Position numbers and translations under genes: made by a program. Of a DNA stretch of 64,000 nt, positions 1 to 8,696 are shown in pieces. Within the stretch, counting starts at the first letter, position 1; each line of letters opens with the position of its first letter. This DNA is from Cellvibrionaceae bacterium (lineage in GTDB: Bacteria > Pseudomonadota > Gammaproteobacteria > Pseudomonadales > Cellvibrionaceae). The stretch spans positions 76,400 to 140,399 of the forward strand of contig JAGKWU010000011.1 of NCBI GenBank assembly GCA_021151695.1. Reading direction: 5' to 3'. Under the pieces are notes generated by a model. The model worked only from the letters and a program-made list of their open reading frames with translations, was not told where the DNA came from and did not search any database.

Positions 1-45
1 ACATTATCCCGCCATCTTGTTCCAGCCTTGAGTTGTTGCCCGGCT

Positions 46-939
46 ATGATGCGCTTGACGTTACCGCAGTCCCGCTTTTTCGGCCTCCGCCTTTGCGGCC
101 TTCTGTTAGGGCTATTTGCCAGCTGGCTGGCAGCTGCCGCACCCATCATCGCCGTTAATGAAGACATACTGCCCGACTACTATCGTTTCCTGCAGGGACG
201 TAGCCCCGATGAGGTGAGCTATTACGGCGGCCCGGGCGCCCGTCGCGATGTGATTGAACTGGTCCTCTTGCAACAGGCGGTCAGGCTGGGCGGATTTACC
301 CGGGAGATACAACTCCAGGCCGAGCAAAGCTACCTGCGCAGTTTGCGCGACATTGCCGATGGCCGTTTCATCACCTCCGCCGGCCTCGTTTGGCAGAGCG
401 ATATTGCCGGCCAATCGGACGCTTATTACACGAGTCGGGCCCTGGTTAAAGACGGCGAATTTATTGTGGGGATCTACACCTCACCTGCCAACCACAAAGC
501 CTTGGCCGCTGGCGAGCAGACAGCCATAAGCCGACTGACCGCTGTCACCAGCTCCCAGTGGAAAACCGATATCAAAACCCTGGCCGAGTTGGGTATACAT
601 CACCCCATTCTCTCACCCAGCTGGGTGAATATGGTGCGCATGCTGGCGGCGGGCCGCGCCGACATCTCACTTGCCCCCTTCCAGCAAACTCCCGATATGA
701 GTATCACTGTAGGCGGCATAAAACTGGTGCCAGTGCCCGGCGTCAAGGTTGCCCTGTCCGGCAGCCGCCACTGGCCAATCAGCCGCAAACATCCGGATGG
801 GCAAGCTTTTTACGAGGCACTGGAAAAAGGTTTGATCCTACTAGAAGAACGAGGCGTTATTCGCCAGGCCTATAGCGACTGCGGCTTTTTCCATCCTGCT
901 ATAGTTGATTGGAAACTGCTAAATCCCAAACAGCGATAA
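46..939 (+). CDS. Periplasmic type 2 solute-binding-like protein
   Basis: The product is about 297 residues and starts with an N-terminal signal peptide: a basic/hydrophobic stretch ending in a run of alanines around residue 33. The mature part has the look of bacterial extracellular solute-binding proteins of the PBP2 (SBP_bac_3-like) type, with an early Asp/Tyr-rich segment and a late segment on residues competing for ligand, ending in a Cys-containing tail. It probably lies in the periplasm; ligand and role are unknown. Two adjacent ATGs (46 and 49) precede the signal peptide. The frame is open to the window edge and an upstream TTG at 28 exists, so the exact start is uncertain. No transporter genes lie beside it, so it may be a stand-alone sensor or orphan binding protein. 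Confidence 0.6.
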   Translation: MMRLTLPQSRFFGLRLCGLLLGLFASWLAAAAPIIAVNEDILPDYYRFLQGRSPDEVSYYGGPGARRDVIELVLLQQAVRLGGFTREIQLQAEQSYLRSLRDIADGRFITSAGLVWQSDIAGQSDAYYTSRALVKDGEFIVGIYTSPANHKALAAGEQTAISRLTAVTSSQWKTDIKTLAELGIHHPILSPSWVNMVRMLAAGRADISLAPFQQTPDMSITVGGIKLVPVPGVKVALSGSRHWPISRKHPDGQAFYEALEKGLILLEERGVIRQAYSDCGFFHPAIVDWKLLNPKQR

Positions 940-1255
940 ACATAAAGTGGATTTTATTAATAAAAAAGCTTGGCAACCCCGGTGTGAAGCTGCATCTTGA
1001 TAGCAACTACAGTAAATTGAAATCTGCCCGTTCCTGTTAGGGATATGGTGCATTTGGCAAGAAAAATGGCGTCAAATATCACGAAACACATTATTTTTTC
1101 GCCATTTAAATATGCTTATTTAGCATTGTAGAAAGAGCTGTTAGAATTTTTGAACGTTTAGGTTTTAGATGCCAATTTTCGCCAAATTGTAATATTGTAT
1201 TCTTAAATCCAAGACGATAAGCTGATACAAACATTAAATAACTCGAGCTATACCT
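940..1255. other. AT-rich intergenic region before the GntR-type regulator
   Basis: No gene is seen in these 316 bases. They contain a short palindrome of T and A runs just after the preceding stop codon, and an 8-bp perfect inverted repeat (AAATGGCG at 1064-1071 and CGCCATTT at 1100-1107, 28 bp apart). The sequence is strongly AT-rich up to the start of the regulator, as expected for a promoter region, but no clear -35/-10 pair could be assigned. Confidence 0.5.
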
Positions 1256-1975
1256 ATGGCAATTCTGGATCGCAACTTCAACCTGTCCCAACGCATGGTG
1301 CAAGAGCTGGGTAAATCCATTATCTGCGGCGAATACGCCGACGATGCCAGCCTTCCTACTGAAGCCGAACTCTGCGACAAATTTGGTGTAAGCCGCAGCG
1401 CCGTGCGCGAAGCGGTGAAGATGCTCTCCGCCAAAGGTTTGATCACCAGTAAGCCGCGCCAGGGTATTCGCATCCAGGCGGAAGAGAACTGGAATATCTT
1501 TGACCCGGACTTGTTGCGCTGGTCGCTCGAGAGCAATCCTTCCATGAAGGTACTGAAAGAATTTCTGCAGATGCGTATCGCGATTGAACCGGAGGCCGCC
1601 GCCCTTGCCGCGCGTTATGCCGACCCGGTAAAAATTGCCGCGATTGAAGAAGCACTCGAACGCATGCGTGTTGCTCCGGAAGGCTCTGCGGAAGATCTGG
1701 ATGCGGATATCGCTTTCCATGTCAGTATCCTCTATGCCAGCCAAAACCGTTTTTATATCCGCTTGCGCGATTTCATCACTACCGCCTTGCGTGTGAGTAT
1801 CAGCCACACCACGCCCATCAAAGGCAACCATATGGCGGTATTTGAAGACCATGCCAAAGTGCTCAGCGCCATCAAAAACCGCAACCCCGAGCGCGCCAAA
1901 CACTCAATGCTGCTGCTGATTGACGAAGCCTTGAACTTTATCGAGCAAGAGTTGGTTTCCAAAGGTTTGGCGTAA
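1256..1975 (+). CDS. GntR family transcriptional regulator, FadR/FCD subfamily
   Basis: This 239-residue protein has an N-terminal winged helix-turn-helix (about residues 10-78; key stretch FGVSRSAVREAVKMLSAKG) and a C-terminal all-helical FCD ligand domain (about 95-230). The FCD domain carries an Asp/His set typical of metal-binding members (D and H in ADIAFHVSIL, H in EDHAKVLSAI, H in RAKHSM). Such proteins are cytoplasmic repressors that usually answer to sugar acids or other small carboxylates. The effector and targets cannot be told from the sequence, because no catabolic operon is adjacent. The gene stands alone and is followed by a strong terminator. Its ATG start fits the family's N-terminus. 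Confidence 0.85.
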   Translation: MAILDRNFNLSQRMVQELGKSIICGEYADDASLPTEAELCDKFGVSRSAVREAVKMLSAKGLITSKPRQGIRIQAEENWNIFDPDLLRWSLESNPSMKVLKEFLQMRIAIEPEAAALAARYADPVKIAAIEEALERMRVAPEGSAEDLDADIAFHVSILYASQNRFYIRLRDFITTALRVSISHTTPIKGNHMAVFEDHAKVLSAIKNRNPERAKHSMLLLIDEALNFIEQELVSKGLA

Positions 1976-2005
1976 TCGCTGAGTGCCAATTTCCCTAAAA
2001 AAAAA

Positions 2006-2023
2006 TCCCTGCAATTGCAGGGA
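2006..2023. terminator. Bidirectional Rho-independent terminator
   Basis: A perfect 18-bp palindrome (TCCCTGCAATTGCAGGGA) is flanked by an A run on the left and a T run on the right. It can end transcription of both converging genes, the GntR regulator and uvrD. Confidence 0.9.
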
Positions 2024-2051
2024 TTTTTTTTAGGGGCTAATGCAAATAATG

Positions 2052-4280
2052 TCACATAGCTTCCAGCTTGGCGTACTGAGCCACCAGGCGCTTTTTGCCG
2101 ACCTCAGAAAAATTCACTTCAATAACGCCGTTAGGGCCAGAGCCCTCAAAGCGAATAATAACCCCTTCACCAAACAAACGATGGCGCACTGGCTGGCCCA
2201 GTTTAAATCCGGAATCCTCGCCACTGTCACTCAGGCGCGAACCGCTTAAGGCTTCCCCGCGACCACCGCTACGCTGGAAACTCACCGGACGAGTAACTGC
2301 CGTTTTCAAACGCACTTCCTGAATACAGTCTGCCGGGATTTCACGCACAAAACGCGAGACAGTGTTATGGGTTTCCGCACCGTAAAGACGACGGGTTTCA
2401 GCGTAACTGATAAATAATTTTTTCATGGCGCGCGTGATACCCACATAACAGAGGCGTCGCTCCTCTTCCAGTCGGTCAGGATCATCAGCCGACATTTTGT
2501 GCGGAAACAATCCTTCTTCCACGCCAGCCAAAAATACCAGGGGAAACTCCAAACCTTTCGCCGAGTGCAGCGTCATCAATTGCACCGCATCTTCAAACTC
2601 ATCCGCCTGGGTTTCACCCGCATCGAGTGCCGCGGTATCGAGGAATTGTTGCAGCACGCTCGCATCTTCCTCGCTGTCATCAGCATCAAATGCGCGGCAC
2701 GCGGAAATCAATTCCTGCAAGTTTTCGCCGCGAGCCTGGCCTTTTTCACCTTTTTCGTTTTGATGGAACTCGAGTAGGCCGGTATCTTCCAATACGCGTT
2801 GGGCGATTTCATCCAGGCCGGGAGTATCACCATGAACATCAATTTCATTGGCATCATGGGTAAGCTTTTCGATGAGATTTAAAAAGCCCTGCACCGCATT
2901 GCCGGCACGTGCGCTGAACACGCGATTAGCGAGCATTTTTTCCGCCGCCAGCCAGAGTGAGCAACCCTGTTCGCGCGCGAAACTGCGAATATCCTCAATG
3001 GTTTTTCCACCTATGCCACGCGTCGGCACATTGATCACACGCTCAAAGCCAGTGTCGTCGTGACGGTTGGAAATCAGGCGCATGTACGCAATAGCATTTT
3101 TGATTTCGAGTCGATCATAAAAGCGTTGGCCGCCGTAAATGCGATAGGGAATCGCCTCACGCAATAACGCCTCTTCCAATACCCGCGACTGGGCGTTGGA
3201 GCGATATAAAATCGCGCAGGAATTTTTGGCGTTGCCCTGCTTTGTCCAGTCCTGAATGCGTTCAACAATAAAGCGCGCTTCATCCTGTTCGTTGTAGCCG
3301 GCATAGAGCGAAATGGTCTCGCCCTTGTCGCCTTCGGTCCAGAGATTTTTGCCAAGGCGCCCGGCGTTATTGGCAATCACACCATTGGCAGCGTTAAGGA
3401 TATTGGCCGTGGAGCGGTAATTTTGCTCCAGTCGAATTGTTTGCGTGTGTGCAAAATCCTGCGCAAAGCGCTGGATATTTTCGATCTTGGCGCCGCGCCA
3501 GCCGTAAATGGATTGGTCATCATCACCCACGGCGGATACACAGCAACTGGTACCGGCGAGCATACGCAGCCAGGCGTACTGCACGCTGTTGGTATCCTGG
3601 AATTCGTCGACGAGAATAAACGGAAAGCGATTGCGGTAATGCTCAAGAATGTGCGGTTTGTTGAGCCAGAGTTCGTGAGCGCGCAACAGAATTTCCGCAA
3701 AATCCACCATGCCGCCGCGCTGGCAATCGGCCTCGTAGGCGCGATAAATCTGCAGCATCACACGCACAAAAGGATCGCCAGTCTCCTGGATGTGTTGCGG
3801 GCGCAAGCCCTCATCTTTTTGGCCGTTGATATACCACTGCGCCTGTTTGGGCGGCCATTTGTCTTCGTCGATATTCAAATTCTGGCAGATGCGTTTGATC
3901 AGCCGCAGCTGGTCATCGCTATCGAGTATCTGGAAATTTTGCGGCAGATTGGCGTCTTGCCAGTGAGCCTTGAGCAGGCGATGGGCAATACCGTGGAAAG
4001 TCCCCACCCACATACTGCGCGTATTGATATGTTGATGTTGCGAGCCAAACAATTCATCGAGACGGGCGCGCATTTCACGTGCAGCCTTATTGGTGAACGT
4101 CACCGCCATAATGGAGTAAGGCGACAAGCGTTCCACCTGGATCAACCAGGCGATACGATGCACCAGCACACGGGTTTTACCACTGCCAGCGCCAGCCAGA
4201 ATCAGCTGATTGCAGGCCGGGGCGGATACCGCCTCGCGTTGGGCGTCATTGAGGCCGTCGAGAAGAAAGGAGAGTTCCAT
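2052..4280 (-). CDS. uvrD: DNA helicase II (UvrD), SF1A 3'-5' helicase
   Basis: The product is about 742 residues and unwinds DNA in nucleotide excision and mismatch repair. Walker A is LAGAGSGKTR near the N-terminus, followed by motif Ia (AVTFTNKAAREM), the DEFQDTN Walker B box, GDDDQSIYGWRGA, LEQNYRST, the TLHSAKGLEFPLVFLAGVEE motif and the VGITRAMK motif. The C-terminus has the extended Tudor-like tail seen in UvrD (FGEGVIIRFEGSG). It is told from Rep, also in this window, by this tail and by its start. The chosen ATG at 4280 gives MELSFLLDGLND, which lines up with the E. coli UvrD N-terminus; an in-frame ATG lies two codons upstream at 4286. It is transcribed in the same direction as the hem genes behind it, with a 120-bp gap. 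Confidence 0.96.
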   Translation of the reverse strand: MELSFLLDGLNDAQREAVSAPACNQLILAGAGSGKTRVLVHRIAWLIQVERLSPYSIMAVTFTNKAAREMRARLDELFGSQHQHINTRSMWVGTFHGIAHRLLKAHWQDANLPQNFQILDSDDQLRLIKRICQNLNIDEDKWPPKQAQWYINGQKDEGLRPQHIQETGDPFVRVMLQIYRAYEADCQRGGMVDFAEILLRAHELWLNKPHILEHYRNRFPFILVDEFQDTNSVQYAWLRMLAGTSCCVSAVGDDDQSIYGWRGAKIENIQRFAQDFAHTQTIRLEQNYRSTANILNAANGVIANNAGRLGKNLWTEGDKGETISLYAGYNEQDEARFIVERIQDWTKQGNAKNSCAILYRSNAQSRVLEEALLREAIPYRIYGGQRFYDRLEIKNAIAYMRLISNRHDDTGFERVINVPTRGIGGKTIEDIRSFAREQGCSLWLAAEKMLANRVFSARAGNAVQGFLNLIEKLTHDANEIDVHGDTPGLDEIAQRVLEDTGLLEFHQNEKGEKGQARGENLQELISACRAFDADDSEEDASVLQQFLDTAALDAGETQADEFEDAVQLMTLHSAKGLEFPLVFLAGVEEGLFPHKMSADDPDRLEEERRLCYVGITRAMKKLFISYAETRRLYGAETHNTVSRFVREIPADCIQEVRLKTAVTRPVSFQRSGGRGEALSGSRLSDSGEDSGFKLGQPVRHRLFGEGVIIRFEGSGPNGVIEVNFSEVGKKRLVAQYAKLEAM

Positions 4281-4400
4281 AAGCATTTGCCAGGGGGGAT
4301 CAAAAACAAGGCTGAATTCTACTGGCTATGCGTACATATTGCTATGCAGCTGCCGCCTGGGATGAAAAAAGCGGCAACTGCAGTGGCCTGGATGAAGGAC

Positions 4401-5642
4401 TTAATAGCCCTTGGTCGGCTGGGGTAAATCCGGCAGCGTGGGTGAGGAAAGTTGCAGGGCAGCTTGATAGACTTCCATGCTTTTCTGGGTATCGCCCAGG
4501 TTGTACAGCAGACGCGCCAGCTCGCCGTAGGTTTCCGGATCCTTTTTGACAGCCAGGCTACGCTGGAAATAATCACGCGCAACGCCCCAAAGCTGGTTGC
4601 GCAAGCTCAGGCGGCCCAAGGTGCGCAGCAGTGCAGCATTTTGTGGATAGTATTTCAGCCAGCTTTCCGCCGCGCGCATGGCATCGCCCAAATCGGCAAC
4701 ACGCAGCGAGCCATAGAGATCTGCCAATTGGTCATCCCAGCTTTTACCGAGGGATTTGCGCAGCAGGGTTTCCGCTTCCTGATCCTGCAAGTTATCGATG
4801 AGCGCACGCGCATAGGCGGCGATGACACGAGCAACGCGCTGCTGGTAAGGCGGCACCCGCCCCCAGGCTTTGCGCAAAATATTCAGGCGCTCCACGACTG
4901 CCGCACGCGCTGCAAACTCACTCGCCAATTGCAATTGCCCCACGGCAACCGAAGATTCCATTTCATGGATGTCTGCGACAGGGCAGAGTTTGTATTTGCG
5001 GATTTGCGGCAGTATATCGCCCAGCGCAATCCAATCCTGGCGCGCTTCATAAACTTCGCGCAGTGCACTCATGACAATCGCATTGCGCGGTGCTTTTTGC
5101 TGCAGTGCCAACAGAATAATTTTGGCTTGCTCGTAACGGCCGCTAGCCATTTCCATACGCGCCTGGGCAACACCAATGGGCACTGCATTCTGGCCGTGTT
5201 TTTTCTGCGCTTCATTGAGAATGCGCAATGCTTCTTCCTGATCGCCCAGCTCGACGCTGGCGCGCGCAGCAGCGAGGTAATTCACCAGCGGCGACTCGAC
5301 TTTATTGGCGGTGCGTAATAATTTTTTGCGCGCATGCAGCCAATCGCCCGACAAAAAATCGATCATGCCACTCGCACTGCGCTTGCTCGCACGCTCGGCA
5401 GTGCCAAACACAAAAAAGTCAGTAATGTTTTGCGCGATGGACCAGCTCACATGCACAAAACGGCGCAACAGCCACCAGATAATCGCAATCGCAAGCACGG
5501 CAAAACAGGCGAACCACAAACTGGTTTCCACCGTTTTTTGGCCGAGGATCACCAGTACATAGCCAGCGTCGGGGCCGATAATATCAAAGCCCCAGAGCGC
5601 CAGCAGAATCAGCAAGAGCCCATAGACGAGCAAGCGTTTCAT
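4401..5642 (-). CDS. hemY: HemY, TPR-containing inner-membrane protein of the haem operon
   Basis: This 413-residue protein has two N-terminal membrane helices (about residues 4-25 and 40-62) followed by a periplasm- or cytoplasm-facing TPR-like helical region that reaches the C-terminus. The arrangement is typical of proteobacterial HemY, a protein of uncertain function tied to late haem synthesis, not to be confused with the Bacillus oxidase of the same name. It is the last gene of hemCDXY. Its ATG overlaps the hemX stop codon (TGATG), which argues for translational coupling; a GTG one codon upstream is also possible. Confidence 0.92.
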   Translation of the reverse strand: MKRLLVYGLLLILLALWGFDIIGPDAGYVLVILGQKTVETSLWFACFAVLAIAIIWWLLRRFVHVSWSIAQNITDFFVFGTAERASKRSASGMIDFLSGDWLHARKKLLRTANKVESPLVNYLAAARASVELGDQEEALRILNEAQKKHGQNAVPIGVAQARMEMASGRYEQAKIILLALQQKAPRNAIVMSALREVYEARQDWIALGDILPQIRKYKLCPVADIHEMESSVAVGQLQLASEFAARAAVVERLNILRKAWGRVPPYQQRVARVIAAYARALIDNLQDQEAETLLRKSLGKSWDDQLADLYGSLRVADLGDAMRAAESWLKYYPQNAALLRTLGRLSLRNQLWGVARDYFQRSLAVKKDPETYGELARLLYNLGDTQKSMEVYQAALQLSSPTLPDLPQPTKGY

Positions 5643-6715
5643 CACTTGCCTCCCTGACGGCTAAATGCCAAACGATCTTTCTGCCGCAAATAATCTTTTA
5701 CCAGCGCTGCCGAGCCGGAGAAATCCGGCAGCGGTTGTTGCACATTATTTTTCTTCATCTGATCCAGATCATTGAGCACGATTTGCGCTTGATCATTCAG
5801 CGGATAGTAATCGCGAATCCAGTTTTGCGCTTTGTCCAGGCTGGCGAGATAAACATGCTGCTCTTCACGCAGCAAACCTATCTGGGCTTGCTCCAGCATC
5901 AAGCGCAAATTTTGTTTGAGATACATTTGGTCTTCCGGTGGCAAAATCGCGTCCACACGGCGACCTTGGTCGCGCACACGCACATAGGCGCTCAACTTGT
6001 GCCAGGCGCGCAGGCCAAACAATTTCACGCGTTGACCAAAGCTCGGATTAGTCGCGTCTTCACCTTGATCCAATTCCGCGGCGGTCTCTTCATCTTCCGC
6101 CACCAACGGTTCGATCAGGGGCAGGTTTTCAATTTGCTGGGTGAGTGCGAGGAGTTGTAAATAAATGCCCTCGCGATCCACTTTGTTCGCCAATTTGAGC
6201 GCTTCAATTTCTTCAGTGAGTTTTTTACGCACGGGGAACAAATCTGCACTTTGCAATTCGGCGAGCACACCGTTAGCAGAATCCGCCAGCGCGAGCGATG
6301 CCTGGGCTTCGTGTTCCAGCAGGATGCGCTGGTTGGCCATGCGCAGCAGGTAATCGACTTCTGCCAATTTCCAATCGTCGCGATTCAAATTGGTGAGCGC
6401 GAGCACTTTTGACGCCGTGCTATCCAAACGTTGAGTCAGCTCGGTGATATCACCCTGCTGTTGTTTTTGCTGGAGCGCGAGATTGTCAGCCAATTTGGCT
6501 TCCAGGGCACGCTGCGCCTGTTGATTGACCGTCGCTTGCGTTACCAGGCCATTTTTGAGTTTTTTCAGCTCCTGTTGTTGCCACCAGAAAGCCAGGGCCA
6601 CCGCCACAACCACCAACAGCAATACAACCCAAAGCCCAAAGGAGGATTTGGCTTTGGGGGCAGTAGCGGGGAGACGGGGTTCATCAGTTTGCACTGAAGT
6701 ATTCTGATCACTCAC
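5642..6715 (-). CDS. hemX: HemX, membrane-anchored protein of the haem operon
   Basis: The 357-residue product has a short polar N-terminus, one transmembrane helix (about residues 27-46) and a long coiled-coil/helical periplasmic region rich in Gln and Leu (about 48-115), followed by a conserved helical domain. This is the HemX family, often annotated as a uroporphyrinogen-III C-methyltransferase although it has no methyltransferase motifs. The start is a GTG with AAAGGTG about seven bases upstream. It is co-transcribed with hemD (32-bp gap) and hemY (overlap). Confidence 0.92.
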   Translation of the reverse strand: MSDQNTSVQTDEPRLPATAPKAKSSFGLWVVLLLVVVAVALAFWWQQQELKKLKNGLVTQATVNQQAQRALEAKLADNLALQQKQQQGDITELTQRLDSTASKVLALTNLNRDDWKLAEVDYLLRMANQRILLEHEAQASLALADSANGVLAELQSADLFPVRKKLTEEIEALKLANKVDREGIYLQLLALTQQIENLPLIEPLVAEDEETAAELDQGEDATNPSFGQRVKLFGLRAWHKLSAYVRVRDQGRRVDAILPPEDQMYLKQNLRLMLEQAQIGLLREEQHVYLASLDKAQNWIRDYYPLNDQAQIVLNDLDQMKKNNVQQPLPDFSGSAALVKDYLRQKDRLAFSRQGGK

Positions 6716-6747
6716 GGTCTTACACCTTTTGTTAGCGTAGATTTAGC

Positions 6748-7572
6748 TTAAAGCGTTAGGTTATGGTTTAAATCTATCAGTCCCTGCAACATACAGGCAT
6801 CAGTTGCATTGTGCGCTGCCATTACTCTTGTCAAGCCGGCAGCGCGGGCCAGTTCCAGCACTCGCTGGCTGGGCACCAGCAGATAGCAATGGTTTAGCAC
6901 AGATTGGCGCTCGCCCAGCACAATTTTCAAATTCTCTAATGCCTCACCACTGTGCAGCGTAATGATGACCGGTAGATGATCAGTTGTAGAGGCTATCAGC
7001 GAAGCAAAGCTTGCGGCAGCAGATTCCGGCAAACAGCGCTGATAGAGCTCACAATAATCGACCTGGGCACCGCGCTCTGCCAACGCCTGGCCCATCTGCG
7101 GGCGACCGCCCCGGCCACGCATAATCAAAATCCGCTCACCTGCCACCTGCTGTAAACCTGGCGCTTGCAACAGCGCTTCACTGGTCATAGCGCCGGTCTG
7201 GCTGCTGGCCAAATCCGTTACCGGAAAGTCCCGCGCCAGCAACTGGCGCGCCGTGGTTTCGCCCACCGCAAAAAAAGCGACGCCTATGGGCAACTGCGGC
7301 CAGTAATTTTCAATCCAGTCACAACCGTATTCCACCGCGTTCTGGCTGACGAAGATAACTTTCTGGTAGCGGTCCAGCTCCAGCACACCATTCTTGATCG
7401 CCTGCTGCTCTTCGGGTTCATGCAAGGGGCGTATATCCAGCAGGGGAATGCATTCCACCTGGGCCCCCTGTGCGCGCAATTGCTCTGCCCAAGGCAGCCC
7501 CTGGGCGAGCGGACGAGTCACAACGATCTGTACTCCGCTCAGCGCGCCCGTTATTTTTTCATTGCTTGCCAT
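6748..7572 (-). CDS. hemD: Uroporphyrinogen-III synthase
   Basis: The 274-residue cytoplasmic enzyme cyclises hydroxymethylbilane, the product of HemC, to uroporphyrinogen III by inverting ring D. The sequence has the low-conservation two-domain HemD layout, with landmarks VVTRPLAQG near the N-terminus, FVSQNAVEYG, FFAVGETTARQL in the middle and a C-terminal LHSGEALENL segment. Its ATG overlaps the hemC stop codon by one base, so the two enzymes that act in succession are translationally coupled. Confidence 0.93.
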   Translation of the reverse strand: MASNEKITGALSGVQIVVTRPLAQGLPWAEQLRAQGAQVECIPLLDIRPLHEPEEQQAIKNGVLELDRYQKVIFVSQNAVEYGCDWIENYWPQLPIGVAFFAVGETTARQLLARDFPVTDLASSQTGAMTSEALLQAPGLQQVAGERILIMRGRGGRPQMGQALAERGAQVDYCELYQRCLPESAAASFASLIASTTDHLPVIITLHSGEALENLKIVLGERQSVLNHCYLLVPSQRVLELARAAGLTRVMAAHNATDACMLQGLIDLNHNLTL

Positions 7573-8528
7573 CAGTCTTCTGCGGCGCCGTCCGCGCTTT
7601 GGTAGACATCCGCCAGGATTTTATCCGCACCTGCGGCCAGCAGTCTGTTCGCCAGCGCAACTCCCATAAGCTCACCTTCGTCGACGCCACCGCGAATATC
7701 ATCGCGCAACATGAGTTCACCATCGGGAGAACCCACCAAGCCACGCAACCAGAGACCATCGTCGGTATGAATGGCGTAACAGGCGATAGGCACCTGGCAA
7801 CCGCCCTGCAACTGGCGATTCATGGCGCGTTCGGCCAGTACTTGCTGTGCCGTGGGCACATGATGCAAAGGTGCCAGCAATGCGCGCGTAGCCTCATCGC
7901 CAATACGGCATTCGATACCCACAGCACCTTGTCCACCGGCAGGCAGCGAGGTTTCTACCGCGATAAGCGAACTGATACGTTCGCCCAACTCAAGGCGAAT
8001 GAGACCAGCAGCCGCGAGAATAATTGCATCGTAATCGCCGTTATCGAGTTTTTGTAGACGGGTCTGCACGTTGCCGCGCAGGAATTTAACCTGCAGATCC
8101 GGCCGCGCAGCCAATAGCTGGCATTGGCGACGCAAGCTCGAGGTACCCACCACACTGCCCGCGGGTAACTCATCCAGCGCTTTAAAATGATTGGATACAA
8201 ACGCATCGCGCGCATCTTCGCGCGGGCAAATGGTCGCCAGGCCCAGGCCTTCGGGGAACTCCATGGGCACATCTTTCATGGAGTGCACCGCTATATCGGC
8301 CTCATCCGCCAGCAGCGCTTGCTCCAACTCTTTCACAAACAAACCCTTGCCACCCACTTTCGCCAGAGGTACGTCGAGGATTTTGTCACCGCGGCTGGTG
8401 AGCGGCACCAGTTGTATATCCAGTTGGGGATGATGTTTAAGTAACTCAGCCTTGACGTACTCTGCTTGCCAGAGGGCCAGGAGGCTTTTACGGGTGGCGA
8501 TACGCAGGCGGGCTTTAGGTGCGGACAT
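7572..8528 (-). CDS. hemC: Porphobilinogen deaminase (hydroxymethylbilane synthase)
   Basis: This 318-residue enzyme joins four porphobilinogens into hydroxymethylbilane. Visible landmarks are the N-terminal RIATRKSLLALWQAEYVK, the substrate-binding segments VHSMKDVP and GTSSLRRQCQL, the LRGNVQTRLQKLD loop, and LQGGCQVPIA, whose Cys binds the dipyrromethane cofactor. Length and motif order match the family. It heads the leftward hemCDXY operon; the region upstream has two hairpins that separate it from the symporter gene. Confidence 0.97.
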   Translation of the reverse strand: MSAPKARLRIATRKSLLALWQAEYVKAELLKHHPQLDIQLVPLTSRGDKILDVPLAKVGGKGLFVKELEQALLADEADIAVHSMKDVPMEFPEGLGLATICPREDARDAFVSNHFKALDELPAGSVVGTSSLRRQCQLLAARPDLQVKFLRGNVQTRLQKLDNGDYDAIILAAAGLIRLELGERISSLIAVETSLPAGGQGAVGIECRIGDEATRALLAPLHHVPTAQQVLAERAMNRQLQGGCQVPIACYAIHTDDGLWLRGLVGSPDGELMLRDDIRGGVDEGELMGVALANRLLAAGADKILADVYQSADGAAED

Positions 8529-8597
8529 AGGCGGACATCACAGACAAGGGGGTAAGAAAATTCAGGCTGCATCATAACACCTGAAGTGAACAAAGGG

Positions 8598-8617
8598 CTG
8601 CAGGCAATCGCCTGCAG
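8598..8617. repeat. Perfect inverted repeat (hairpin)
   Basis: Arms CTGCAGGC and GCCTGCAG are separated by AATC. It lies between the symporter stop and hemC, next to a stronger terminator, and has no T run of its own. It could reinforce termination or act on the hemC leader. Confidence 0.55.
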
Positions 8618-8647
8618 TGGTTGAAACCAGTTACCCTTAATAAAAAA

Positions 8648-8672
8648 CGCCAGCTACTGAATGTAGCTGGCG
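8648..8672 (-). terminator. Rho-independent terminator of the symporter gene
   Basis: A 10-bp perfect stem (CGCCAGCTAC with GTAGCTGGCG) and a 5-base loop are followed, reading leftward, by six T. It lies just downstream of the symporter stop codon. Confidence 0.85.
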
Positions 8673-8696
8673 CTCCTCAAACCAGACCCGAGACTA

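Noticed and set aside
1053..1071. TTGGCA followed by TGGC, sigma-54-like
   Set aside because: The spacing between GG and GC is one base too long for a -24/-12 promoter.
1106..1903. 265-codon open frame on the minus strand
   Set aside because: It lies opposite the GntR-type regulator, whose helix-turn-helix is clear; no domain is seen in the antisense frame.
3423..4427. Long open frame of 334 codons on the plus strand
   Set aside because: It is antisense to uvrD, which has all helicase motifs; the translated frame shows no family motif and crosses the uvrD start.
4452..5318. 288-codon open frame on the plus strand
   Set aside because: It is a shadow of hemY, which is confirmed by its place in the hemCDXY operon.
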